Origin: Myxococcales bacterium
GTDB taxonomy: Bacteria > Myxococcota_A > Polyangia > Polyangiales > Houyiibacteriaceae
Length of the DNA: 64,000 nucleotides
Assembly: GCA_029861865.1 (NCBI GenBank)
Contig: JAOTYL010000002.1
Coordinates: 1-64,000, forward strand
Direction: 5' to 3'
Positions 1-7,023 of this stretch are shown piece after piece; the first letter of the stretch is position 1; each line of letters starts with the position of its first letter. The notes under the pieces are model-generated. The model worked only from the letters and a program-made list of their open reading frames with translations. It did not search any database and was not told the DNA's origin. The position numbers and the translations under genes are program-made.

Positions 1-128
1 ATGCCGTGTCGACGGATCTGCTCCAACCGAGCTCCCCTCGCCAAGACGGTCACCTCCTGCCCGCTCTGGGCGAGCTTCGCGGCGTAGAGGCTGCCGATGT
101 TGCCCGCTCCGATGACCAGAAACCGCAC
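1..128 (-). CDS. 2-dehydropantoate 2-reductase-like, N-terminal end only (partial)
   Basis: Reading leftward from a GTG at 128, the strand encodes an N-terminal dinucleotide-binding fold: a short strand RFLVIGAGNIG followed by SLYAAKLAQSG and the second strand EVTVLARG. This is the typical opening of ketopantoate reductase (ApbA/PanE), the NADPH enzyme of pantothenate synthesis, which usually starts within a few residues of this glycine motif. The gene runs off the left edge after about 42 codons, so the catalytic lysine and C-terminal domain cannot be seen. A more general NAD-binding reductase is the alternative. Confidence 0.7.
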   Translation of the reverse strand, partial: MRFLVIGAGNIGSLYAAKLAQSGQEVTVLARGARLEQIRRHG

Positions 129-315
129 ACGGCGACGCTACCACGAATCAGGTTCGAGGTACTTGGGCAGCGGCTATGAGCAGGGCTCGTACGAGGATGG
201 GGAAGCGCTCCATTGCAAGTACTTCAGAGAGTTCTAGAACCGGCGTTGACGCGGCGTCGCTCTTGCGGTTAGCTGACTGCCCGGTCCAGCTTTGACCGGG
301 TTCAGGCAAGTACCA

Positions 316-582
316 ATGAGCGAATTCGATGTCATCGTCGTCGGGTCAGGCATGGGCGGCATGACGACCGCGGCCGCGCTGTCCTGGTTGGAACACAAAG
401 TCCTGCTTTCAAGGAGGACGTCGAGAATGTTGTCCGACGCGCTCGCCGCCAGTACGCCCGTCCCCGGCCTGTTCTTGACGGGCCAGGACGTCATGAGCCC
501 CGGGATCGCTGGAGCGCTTGCGGGCGGTATGCTTGGCGCCGCGGCGATCGACCCGCGAGTCTACCGGAAGTTCGTGTGGTGA
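316..582 (+). pseudogene. Internally deleted FAD-dependent phytoene desaturase/retinol saturase-type gene
   Basis: The reading frame joins two ends of a long protein. Residues 1-24 from the ATG at 316 are the N-terminal FAD-binding motif of the phytoene desaturase/RetSat family (FDVIVVGSGMGGMTTAAAL). After about 20 unrelated residues comes the typical C-terminal end of the same family (TPVPGLFLTGQDVMSPGIAG, then ALAGGMLGAA). Intact members have about 500 residues; here about 400 are missing, with the frame kept. The middle of the FAD and substrate domains is gone, so the product cannot be a working oxidoreductase. It is best read as a deletion relic that may still be translated (89 codons). 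Confidence 0.75.
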
Positions 583-610
583 AAGACGAGACCCTCCTGA
601 GGCCGAACGA

Positions 611-1111
611 ATGAATGCTTCGCGACCGGATCGTTCGCTTCGCCATAGGGTGGCTGCGTGGATCTACACCGGCATCGCGATCCCTAGCCTGGTACTCGGC
701 GCGATCTATCTCTTTCGACCCACCTTCATGCCGTATCACGCGGTTGCGTTGGGCAAGGAGTGGGCGGAGCTCGACGCTGCGACGCAGGCGCTGATCAAGG
801 CTCTCATGGAAGTCGCCGGCGGCGGCTGGCTGGCGCTCGGGACGCTGATGCTGTTCCTTGTTGCGTTTCCGATTCGCCGCGGCGAGCGCTGGGCACGATG
901 GGCTGCGCCTACCGCGTCGCTGTTGTTCTATGTGCCCACGCTCCTCGCCACCCTGAGCGTGCTTCAACAAACCCCAGCCTCGCCACCTTGGCGCGCCAAC
1001 CTCGGCATGTGCGTGGCTTCGGTGCTCGCCTTCTTGCTCGACGCACCTTGGCAACGCAGCCAACGGCGGGACCAAAGCGGCCGCGGTGGCGACGCCGCCT
1101 ACGCGAGCTAG
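611..1111 (+). CDS. Four-helix integral membrane protein, function unknown
   Basis: The ATG at 611 gives 166 residues; a longer frame upstream would overlap the desaturase relic and has no membrane character. Four hydrophobic segments are visible at about residues 17-36, 65-85, 97-115 and 122-138, separated by short charged loops (a positively charged RRGERWAR loop lies between helices 2 and 3). The C-terminus is basic and Ser/Gly-rich. The size and layout resemble small DoxX-like or DUF-type inner-membrane proteins, but no diagnostic motif is seen. It converges on the SnoaL-like gene with only 2 bases between. Confidence 0.6.
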   Translation: MNASRPDRSLRHRVAAWIYTGIAIPSLVLGAIYLFRPTFMPYHAVALGKEWAELDAATQALIKALMEVAGGGWLALGTLMLFLVAFPIRRGERWARWAAPTASLLFYVPTLLATLSVLQQTPASPPWRANLGMCVASVLAFLLDAPWQRSQRRDQSGRGGDAAYAS

Positions 1112-1113
1112 TT

Positions 1114-1548
1114 CTACGTCTCGGCGAGCACCCTAAACTGCATGAACTCGCCTGCCTCCGTTCTCGTCTGCGGGCGCCCCGTATTAACAGCGGGAATGTC
1201 CCAGGCCTCGGCGATGTGGCCGCCAACGATGCGCCAGACGACGACCGCGTCGATCTCGATCGGCGCGCCTCCAACTACCAACCTATCCCTGACGTGCGTA
1301 ACGACCAGCTCATCTCCGTAGGGCGTGATGGAAATCGGCTCGACCTCGAAGGTCCCGCCGGTGACCCCGCCTAGCTTCTCGAAGAAGGCCTGAAGGCCCT
1401 CGAGACCAACATAGTCACCCTCGAGATCCGGCAGGTGGGAATTGAAGTAATGCCAGACGAAGTCTTCCGCGAAGAGGTCCGAGGCCTCGCCCAGGTTGCG
1501 GAGGTCTAGTTGCTTGAGCAGGGAGATGTTCGGATGCTCTTCGGTCAT
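1114..1548 (-). CDS. SnoaL-like/NTF2-fold protein
   Basis: The 144-residue product has the cone-shaped NTF2 layout: an N-terminal helix (NISLLKQLDLRNLGEASDLF), the aromatic-rich strand DFVWHYFN, a GLEGLQAFFEKL helix, and alternating strands ending in VVWRIVGGHIAEAWDI. That last pattern (hydrophobic strand, GHIAEAWD) is common in SnoaL-like polyketide cyclases and ketosteroid isomerase relatives, where the pocket binds small hydrophobic molecules. Without a substrate clue the function is open. Its start codon overlaps the stop of the repeat-protein gene upstream (ATGA at 1545-1548), so the two are probably translationally coupled. Confidence 0.75.
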   Translation of the reverse strand: MTEEHPNISLLKQLDLRNLGEASDLFAEDFVWHYFNSHLPDLEGDYVGLEGLQAFFEKLGGVTGGTFEVEPISITPYGDELVVTHVRDRLVVGGAPIEIDAVVVWRIVGGHIAEAWDIPAVNTGRPQTRTEAGEFMQFRVLAET

Positions 1549-2174
1549 GGTCGTGCGCCTCCCCCGCTAGCCGCCGAGCCCTCGAGCAGGCTTCGATCCG
1601 ATGCTACGGAGCCGCCCCTGACTTCGCCCACATGGATTTTCGCTGACACCTCGCCATCGTAGACGTTTCCGAGGAGAACATTGACATCGAGTCTTCCACC
1701 ACGGACGTCCCCGATGAACAGATTGGTCTTCGTGACGACGCCTCCCCGTAGGTTGCCGACGAGCACGTTCGCCCCCTCGATGGAGCCGCCATGCACGTCG
1801 CCGGTCAGCACGTTGATGCCGCGCAGGGCGCCGCCGCGGACATCTCCGATGAGCAGGTTCACGCCGCGGACATCCCCATCCGCGAGGTCGACCACACCCA
1901 CGTTGCACCCTCGCACCGTTCCGCCTGTGACGGTGCCCTTCATCAGGTTGACCCCACGAAGTGCAGCCCCGCGCTGGAGTTCCCCCAGGAAGACCGCAAC
2001 GCCGCGGAGTGTCTTTCCCTCAGCAAGCGGCTCGCTCCGAATCAAAGTGGGCTTGTCGTTGGCTGCGAGATCCTCGAGGGCGTCGCGGACTTCGGTCGGT
2101 AGAGACTCGACCACTCGGCCGAACAGCTTGCTCTCGGTCAGTTTGGATACGAACTGATGAATTGGACTTGTCAT
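1545..2174 (-). CDS. Repeat protein with about nine 15-residue beta-solenoid-like repeats
   Basis: The start is the ATG at 2174, preceded by a good Shine-Dalgarno (GGGAGGAAG, 5-6 bases upstream); a further upstream ATG lacks one. The first 55 residues are helical (VSKLTESKLFGRVVESL). From about residue 60 the chain is a regular series of units of 14-16 residues, such as GGALRGINVLTGDVH and GGSIEGANVLVGNLR, with consensus GGxVRGxNVLxGDVx. The period, the invariant Gly and Asn positions and the alternating hydrophobic residues fit a right-handed beta-solenoid, similar in spirit to bactofilin or pentapeptide folds but with a different consensus. No signal peptide is visible, so it is presumably cytoplasmic. 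It overlaps the SnoaL-like gene by 4 bases. Confidence 0.75.
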   Translation of the reverse strand: MTSPIHQFVSKLTESKLFGRVVESLPTEVRDALEDLAANDKPTLIRSEPLAEGKTLRGVAVFLGELQRGAALRGVNLMKGTVTGGTVRGCNVGVVDLADGDVRGVNLLIGDVRGGALRGINVLTGDVHGGSIEGANVLVGNLRGGVVTKTNLFIGDVRGGRLDVNVLLGNVYDGEVSAKIHVGEVRGGSVASDRSLLEGSAASGGGARP

Positions 2175-2383
2175 GGCACTTCCTCCCGCAGTCTCCAAAC
2201 TTGTGCAAGACCTGTTCCATACGGGAACCCGTCGACGCCCCGCTTCCTGCCGAACGACGGGCGGTGCACGAATCCAGGCTTTCGCGCAGATCTTTCACGC
2301 CACGCGAAATCGTTTCAGACCCGGCGCCAGGGTGATGAACTGGTACGATTCGAAGTGTTGATTGCACCCAAGCGAACGCAACG

Positions 2384-2578
2384 ATGCACGAGGAATCGCC
2401 GAAACGAATTCTGCTGGTCGGAGCGACGCGCTATGCGGGTCGCAAGCTGGCGAACTACTTGCTGACGAGTACCGACGCGACCGTCATCCTGTCCGGCCGA
2501 GACAGATCCAAGCTCGGTGACCTACAGTCGAGCCTTCCTACGCTGGATCTCTCACGGCACAACGCCTTGATGATCTAG
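2384..2578 (+). pseudogene. Truncated N-terminus of a saccharopine dehydrogenase/epimerase-like NAD(P)-binding protein
   Basis: The 64-codon frame opens with a Rossmann strand and glycine turn (RILLVGATRYAGRKLANYLL) and continues to the second strand VILSGRDRSKL, as in trans-acting enoyl reductases and saccharopine dehydrogenase-like proteins. These families normally exceed 350 residues; this copy stops soon after the second strand. The middle glycine of GxxGxxG is replaced by Arg (GATRYAG), which would disturb cofactor binding. The truncation point is followed directly by transposase-derived sequence, so the gene was probably broken by insertion and deletion. Confidence 0.6.
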
Positions 2579-2611
2579 GCCTGCCTCGAACGACGAGCTG
2601 ACTGGATCGAC

Positions 2612-2797
2612 ATGCAGATGACGAACGAGCTGCTGAATCCGCCGACCGAGCTTCGAGCGAAGATCGAACACGCAGGTGACGAAGCGGCAACCAAACCGAC
2701 GCAGAACGCGTTCATCGAGAGCTTCAACGCCCGGCTCCGCGTTAAGTGCGTCAACGAGCACGTCTTCCGTACCGAGCATGCGTTGCGCGGCGTGGTG
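2612..2797 (+). mobile_element. IS3-family transposase scrap (integrase core, third catalytic residue region)
   Basis: A short open stretch contains KPTQNAFIESFNARLRVKC followed by VNEHVF. This closely resembles the conserved end of IS3-group transposases (PTQNAFIESFNGRLRDECLNEHWF), in which the Glu after FI is the last residue of the DDE triad. Nothing of the first two catalytic Asp regions is present and no terminal inverted repeats were recognised. The homology fades at about 2780, and the frame then runs antisense into the end of the TetR gene. The element is a dead remnant flanked by another broken gene (2384-2578). Confidence 0.65.
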
Positions 2798-3406
2798 CTA
2801 GCGTCCCTCTCCGAGACGCGCGTTGAGGGCGGAGCGCACCCGCTCCAAGATTTCGGGGCCGCGATGGAGCAAGTACACGATGTCGGCGCCGGTGAGCATT
2901 GCACCGAGCTCGAAGGCGAGTTGTTCGGGCGACTCCTCCGAACCGAGCTGCCCGAGCTCGGCGGCGCGCGTCGCGCTCTGCCTGAGCAGTGAAGCCCACT
3001 GCTTCTGATCGCTCGCTACACGATCGCGGATCGGCCCTGGGCGGCCGCCGACTTCGGCCGCCACCGAGGCGAAGAAGCATCCACTCGGCCACTCCCGAAG
3101 GGCGATGTGATCCAAGTAGCCCTCGCAGAGCGCGCGGAGTCTCGGTGCGCCTTCGGGAGCGGCAAGCGCCGGTATCACCACCTCGTGCATGAAGCCTTCG
3201 CGCGCTTTGTCGATGATCGCGAACTGCAGGTCTTCTTTGGAGCCGAAGAGCCCGAAGAGCCCGCTCTTGCTGAGCCCCGAGGCCTCGGCGAGGCGTGATA
3301 GCGAGAGCCGCTCGAGCCCTTCGATCGTCGCGAGTCGTACCGCCGCCTCGAGTGCGCGTTCACGGGATTTTTCACCGTCGATTCGGATGCGTTTGGATGA
3401 GGTCAT
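2798..3406 (-). CDS. TetR/AcrR-family transcriptional regulator
   Basis: The 202-residue product has the N-terminal TetR helix-turn-helix (about residues 13-60: ALEAAVRLATIEGLERLSLS, then RLAEASGLSKSGLFGLFGSK), including the typical GLSKSGLFGLFGSKEDL recognition region. The rest is an all-helical ligand-binding domain similar to TetR_C regulators (GCFFASVAAEVGGRPGPIRD). It diverges from an OsmC-family gene with 80 bases between starts, and that gap holds two copies of a 14-base palindrome. The natural inference is autorepression and control of the OsmC gene, perhaps in response to a reactive organic compound. Confidence 0.9.
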   Translation of the reverse strand: MTSSKRIRIDGEKSRERALEAAVRLATIEGLERLSLSRLAEASGLSKSGLFGLFGSKEDLQFAIIDKAREGFMHEVVIPALAAPEGAPRLRALCEGYLDHIALREWPSGCFFASVAAEVGGRPGPIRDRVASDQKQWASLLRQSATRAAELGQLGSEESPEQLAFELGAMLTGADIVYLLHRGPEILERVRSALNARLGEGR

Positions 3407-3427
3407 TTTCTTCCTTGACTCTTAGCA

Positions 3428-3467
3428 CGCACGGTCGTACGGTCTAGTTAACCCGCACGATCGTGCG
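3428..3467. promoter_or_regulatory. Twin palindromic operators between tetR and the OsmC gene
   Basis: Two related 14-base sites lie in the divergent gap. The right site, 3454-3467 (CGCACGATCGTGCG), is a perfect palindrome. The left site, 3428-3441 (CGCACGGTCGTACG), matches it at 12 of 14 positions. Their centres are 26 bases apart. Palindromes of this length are typical TetR-family dimer sites, and both sit close to the two start codons. Binding by the adjacent TetR protein is an inference. Confidence 0.65.
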
Positions 3468-3486
3468 CTCTAATCAGGAAAAAGCT

Positions 3487-4041
3487 ATGAACAACCACAA
3501 TTCCCTCGTCGCCCGCCGCCAAGACCCCCTCCGCCCGCTGTATCGTGAGGACCCAACCAAGGCGCTCTCCTATAAGGAAGTGCGCACGCTCTACACGGGC
3601 GCGACCGATGCCGTCCATGGCAGAGTCCTGCCGACGGGATTCCCGGAAGTCGCCTGGGATTACGGCATCGACGACAAGGTCGGTGGCTTTGACGACCTCC
3701 CCAATCCGGGACACCTGCTGTGCGCGGCACTTGCCGCCTGCCTGGACAGCACAGTGCGAATGATCGCCGATCGACTCGGCGTGCGTATCGAACGGCTGGA
3801 AGTCGAGGTCAACGGCGACGCGGACGTCCGTGGTTGTCTCGCGATGAGCCGCTCGGTTCGACCCGGGTTTCGTCAGATGCAGTGCCGCCTCGCTCTGGAG
3901 CTCGATCCCAGTGTGGACCCCCAGGTCGGCGCGATGCTCGTTCAACAGGCCGAAAAGCTCTGCGTCACCCTCGACACCCTTCGCAATGGCACCCCGATCG
4001 CGGTGGACTTCGAGTTGACAAAATATATGTACGTTTTATAA
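3487..4041 (+). CDS. OsmC-family (peroxiredoxin-like) protein
   Basis: The ATG at 3487 is preceded by AGGAAAAAG and gives 184 residues. The product has the OsmC layout: an N-terminal beta region, then the central helix carrying the first conserved cysteine (LLCAALAACLDSTVRMIADR), and a second helix with the other cysteine (AEKLCVTLDTLRNGTPI). In OsmC/Ohr proteins these two cysteines reduce organic hydroperoxides. The size and the spacing of the cysteines fit the broader OsmC group rather than classical Ohr. Divergent TetR control fits an inducible detoxification role. The last codons lie in an unusually AT-rich stretch that also contains the promoter of the next gene. Confidence 0.8.
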   Translation: MNNHNSLVARRQDPLRPLYREDPTKALSYKEVRTLYTGATDAVHGRVLPTGFPEVAWDYGIDDKVGGFDDLPNPGHLLCAALAACLDSTVRMIADRLGVRIERLEVEVNGDADVRGCLAMSRSVRPGFRQMQCRLALELDPSVDPQVGAMLVQQAEKLCVTLDTLRNGTPIAVDFELTKYMYVL

Positions 4042-4042
4042 A
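4015..4042 (+). promoter_or_regulatory. Near-consensus sigma-70 promoter in an AT-rich patch
   Basis: TTGACA (4015-4020) and TATAAA (4037-4042) are separated by 16 bases, embedded in the last codons of the OsmC gene. The patch 4013-4065 is strikingly AT-rich against GC-rich surroundings. The expected transcription start, about 7 bases after the -10 hexamer, falls on or next to the ATG at 4049, so the next gene might be leaderless; no Shine-Dalgarno is seen before it. Confidence 0.5.
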
Positions 4043-4048
4043 TTATGT

Positions 4049-4531
4049 ATGTTTGTTTTGGTTGACGTCTTCTTGGCCCTCGACCAGTGGGTTGCTCGGG
4101 AGAACGTTCGGGCGCGCGCCGATGGGACGCCTACCCACAAGAAGTGCACCATTCGCGTGCTCGGGCAGGCAGCGCTCTGGGTTGCCCAGGTCGATCTGGC
4201 ACTCACCGCGACACAAGATCTGGATGCATACGCAGACTACGACTGGGCGGTCCAGAAAGAGCTCGAGCGTCTGTTGGCGAAAGACGGGAAGGTTCTCGAT
4301 CCGCACGGGCACGAGGTTTGGATGCCTCGAGAGACGCGGTACGACCTGCTGTACGAGGGCACGTATGTCGATGCACGGGTCGCTGATCCGGATGCAGTAT
4401 TGATTTCCAAGGCTTGCAAAGCGCCTGAGAAGAACATGGGATTGATCACCGAGTACCTGGCGAAAGGCGCAAGCGCGCGCTTCTTCGAACTAGCGCAGAA
4501 GTATGCTCTGGACTTGGAGCAGTTCGCATGA
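4049..4531 (+). CDS. Nucleotidyltransferase-like protein (AbiEii/DUF6036-like), putative toxin component
   Basis: The 160-residue product has a motif arrangement like small minimal nucleotidyltransferases: RVLGQAALW (around residue 39, in place of the usual GGxAL) followed 16 residues later by TATQDLDAY, with the Asp-x-Asp pair D57/D59 that would bind metal. The C-terminal half (ISKACKAPEKN, then a helical tail) resembles the conserved lysine region of AbiEii/DUF6036 proteins. It is shorter than AbiEii. It overlaps the next gene by 4 bases (ATGA), and that gene ends in a DNA-binding ribbon-helix-helix, so a toxin-antitoxin-like pair is plausible. The start is uncertain, as no ribosome site is visible. 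Confidence 0.5.
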   Translation: MFVLVDVFLALDQWVARENVRARADGTPTHKKCTIRVLGQAALWVAQVDLALTATQDLDAYADYDWAVQKELERLLAKDGKVLDPHGHEVWMPRETRYDLLYEGTYVDARVADPDAVLISKACKAPEKNMGLITEYLAKGASARFFELAQKYALDLEQFA

Positions 4532-5064
4532 CCCGCGCCCAGGACGATCTCCAAGCCAGGGCGCGCAAGCGGTATCAAGCCCTACGTCGAAAGCAGCGAG
4601 ATCCGCGCTTTCGAAAGGTGATGGGCCGGTTCGTTGCGGAGGGCCTGTTGGCGACCACCATCGAAGGAATCCCGCTGCACGAGAAGCCGGTGCCGCTCGA
4701 GGAGGCACTGTGGGCTGGCACGGTGGAGCCCCGGATCATGGAGCTCCTCCCCGCCGTGCTTGTGAAGAAGCCCCGACTGCTGCGGCTGCCCAAGGAGCTT
4801 CCTGATGACGTGGCGGCGGTCATGTACGCCATCCGTCACGGCAAGCCGGCACCGAGCTTTCGCGGTGTGGCGCCCGATCGATATCTGCCCTGGGTGACGG
4901 AGGTCGGTCGCAAAGGAAAGTCTCCCTCCGTCCTGAAGAGCTTTCGCTTCAAGCACGAGGACGTTCTGCGTCTGTCGAGGCTCCGCAGGAGCCTACCGGC
5001 ACGCTCAGACACCGAGGTGATCCGTATGGCGCTGGAGCTCCTCGAGGGTACCTCGCCGGCCTGA
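4528..5064 (+). CDS. Ribbon-helix-helix C-terminal protein, putative antitoxin partner
   Basis: The 178-residue product begins with a basic helical region (RARKRYQALRRKQRDPRFRK) and ends, from about residue 133, with a stretch that reads as a ribbon-helix-helix DNA-binding domain: a short strand KSFRF, helix EDVLRLSRLRRSL, a turn, and helix SDTEVIRMALELLEG. Such domains are common in antitoxins and autoregulators. The middle region (VPLEEALWAGTVEPRIMELL) is not recognised. It overlaps the nucleotidyltransferase-like gene by 4 bases, which implies coupled expression. The order (enzyme first, DNA-binding protein second) differs from classical abiE. Confidence 0.5.
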   Translation: MTRAQDDLQARARKRYQALRRKQRDPRFRKVMGRFVAEGLLATTIEGIPLHEKPVPLEEALWAGTVEPRIMELLPAVLVKKPRLLRLPKELPDDVAAVMYAIRHGKPAPSFRGVAPDRYLPWVTEVGRKGKSPSVLKSFRFKHEDVLRLSRLRRSLPARSDTEVIRMALELLEGTSPA

Positions 5065-5403
5065 AATATCGTTTGCCGTACCGACTAGCCGGTGAACTTG
5101 CTGCTCGACCGCGTGTAGTCCTCTGAAACGGGTGTCTCTGAGACGGATGCCGAGCTGTCTCGCGACGGACAACGTTCTGAGGAACAACAGGATTCGAGCC
5201 ATCAGCGCTTGGATGACTCCCGGATCGGCGTCCTTGGCGGCGATCACACGAGCCGCACCATTGAGTGCGATCGTGGCAGCGGGAATCTTGAACCACGGCA
5301 TGAACGGAATCCGTTTCGGGATCGTCACGTTGAGCGCCACGCGTGGATTCAGGCGTGGCGTCGATCGAAGGCGTCGGAACATCCACCCGTTCGATCGGAC
5401 CAT
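5005..5403 (-). pseudogene. Probable remnant of a PPOX-fold (flavin/F420 split-barrel) protein
   Basis: The ATG at 5403 overlaps the stop of the GMC oxidoreductase (TGATG). The first 50 residues (NPRVALNVTIPKRIPFMPWF, then KIPAATIALNGAARVI) resemble the middle of pyridoxamine-phosphate-oxidase-like proteins, where a strand-rich block follows the phrase NPRVAL. The family's N-terminal strands are missing upstream and the usual C-terminal strands are not recognisable downstream. The frame then runs antisense over the end of the ribbon-helix-helix gene. Both features suggest a gene truncated when the neighbouring pair was inserted. A short genuine protein remains possible. Confidence 0.35.
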
Positions 5404-6995
5404 CAGCCCGCGTCTGCGTCCTTCGGAGGAAAGCGGGCGCTAAAACGCTCCGCGAGGGCAGCGATGGTGAGCGCGGGGTTGACGCCCACGTTGGCCGGTA
5501 TGGCCGCCGCATCGGTGACGAAGAGCCCGGGGTGACCAAAGACTTCATGGTCGATATCGACGACGCCGCTTTCAGGTCCCGCTCCGATCGCGCATCCACC
5601 GAGTATGTGCGCGGTCACCGAGGCGTTACCTAGGGTTTCGAGCAGGGTGTTGTGTGCCGTGCCGCCGATGTGCTCGGCCAGCCTGCGAGCCGCTTCGTTG
5701 GCCTCCGGAATATAGGATGGCACGGCCTGCCCTGGAGCCATCTCCGAGCTGAGCCGACGCCGAAAGGGCGAGAACAAGCTTCGGCGGAAACGAAAGGCGA
5801 TCTGGCTGTCGAGGTTTTGCATCACCGTCAGCGGTACGACGCGCTTGTGCCAGTTGCGCGCAAACCAGCTTCGGAGCGAGCGAAACGGACGCACGAGGAT
5901 CTGCGCCAAGGTCTTCAGCGCGCGGCGCAGCGGAGTGGAACCGTCGACCAAGGGGCCCTGATACCAGCGCATGAACTCGTAGCCCGGGGGAAAGCGGTTC
6001 TGGGTGATGTGTGTGTGGTCGCCGACATAGAAGTGAGACGAAATCGCGGCGCCATCCGTCAGATCCTCATCCACGTCTGGAGCGAGAGCCGAAACGATCG
6101 CCTCGCTGTTGGTGCGAACGACTTGGCCGAGCTTAGCGGAAATCGCAGGAAGCGTTCCGAGCTCATCGCGGCAGCGAAATAGCAAGTCTAGGCTGCCCAC
6201 CACTCCGGCCGCGACAATCACTGACTTCGCGCGGAGGGGAGCATGCGTTATTTGAGAGGAGAACGGGCTGACCGTTCGCACTTCGTAACCGCCATCTTCG
6301 AGTGGCCGGATCGACACGGCCTTGCGCTCCGGAAGGATGTCGGCGCCCTGCGCCTCGGCGAGATGGAGATAGTTCTTGTCGAGGCTGTTCATCGCGCCGT
6401 CCGCGCACCCCGTCAGGCATCGGCCGCATCGCGTGCAGCCCGTGCGGTCCGGACCTGCACCGCCGAAGAACGGGTCGCGCACAGCGCTGCCGGCTTCACC
6501 GAAATAGATCCCCTGATCGACGGATCCGAAGGAATCCCCTGCGCCCATCGATTCCGCCGTGGCCTGCAGCCAGTCGTCCATCTTGCTATGATGCGGATTG
6601 CGAGTGACACCGAGCATCTGGGCCGCCCTCTCGTAGTGCTCCGCAAGCTCCGCTCTCCAATCCACTCCGAGCTGCGACCATGCCGGATCGGCGAAGAAGC
6701 CCTCTTTAGGCCGCAAGAGGACGGCCGCGTAGACCAAACTCCCTCCACCCACGCCGACTCCGCCCACAATTCCCACGTGCTTGAACACATGCTGGACGAA
6801 GAAGCCTCGAAAGCCGAGCTGTGGCAGCCAGACGAGATCACGAAGACGTTCGTCCGCAGCTCGCATGTCATCCGGCGTAATACGTCTTCCCTGCTCGACG
6901 ACCACGACTCCGTAGCCCTTTTCCGTAAGGCGGAGCGCGGGCACACTGCCTCCGAAGCCGCTTCCAATGATGATGATGTCGTAGTCGGTGTCCAA
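5403..6995 (-). CDS. GMC-family oxidoreductase (cholesterol-oxidase-like)
   Basis: The best start is a TTG at 6995, with GCGGAGC about 9 bases upstream; a further ATG would lie inside the preceding gene. The 530-residue product has the FAD motif YDIIIIGSGFGGSVPALRL at its N-terminus, the GMC signature region (GVGVGGGSLVYAAVL), a ferredoxin-like CTRCGRCLTGC cluster region typical of the large cholesterol-oxidase-like subgroup, and the C-terminal TAHILGGCAIG and FVTDAAAIPANVGVNPALTI motifs. Family members oxidise alcohol groups of sterols or other lipids. It sits 28 bases after a small membrane-protein gene and is coupled to the remnant at 5005-5403. Substrate is not shown by the sequence. Confidence 0.85.
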   Translation of the reverse strand: MDTDYDIIIIGSGFGGSVPALRLTEKGYGVVVVEQGRRITPDDMRAADERLRDLVWLPQLGFRGFFVQHVFKHVGIVGGVGVGGGSLVYAAVLLRPKEGFFADPAWSQLGVDWRAELAEHYERAAQMLGVTRNPHHSKMDDWLQATAESMGAGDSFGSVDQGIYFGEAGSAVRDPFFGGAGPDRTGCTRCGRCLTGCADGAMNSLDKNYLHLAEAQGADILPERKAVSIRPLEDGGYEVRTVSPFSSQITHAPLRAKSVIVAAGVVGSLDLLFRCRDELGTLPAISAKLGQVVRTNSEAIVSALAPDVDEDLTDGAAISSHFYVGDHTHITQNRFPPGYEFMRWYQGPLVDGSTPLRRALKTLAQILVRPFRSLRSWFARNWHKRVVPLTVMQNLDSQIAFRFRRSLFSPFRRRLSSEMAPGQAVPSYIPEANEAARRLAEHIGGTAHNTLLETLGNASVTAHILGGCAIGAGPESGVVDIDHEVFGHPGLFVTDAAAIPANVGVNPALTIAALAERFSARFPPKDADAG

Positions 6996-7023
6996 GTCAC
7001 ACGCTCCGCGCTTCGTTCGCGCG

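Noticed and set aside
1545-2174. Bactofilin or pentapeptide-repeat protein
   Set aside because: The period is 14-16 residues with a GGxVRGxNVLxGDV pattern, which does not match the repeat of either family.
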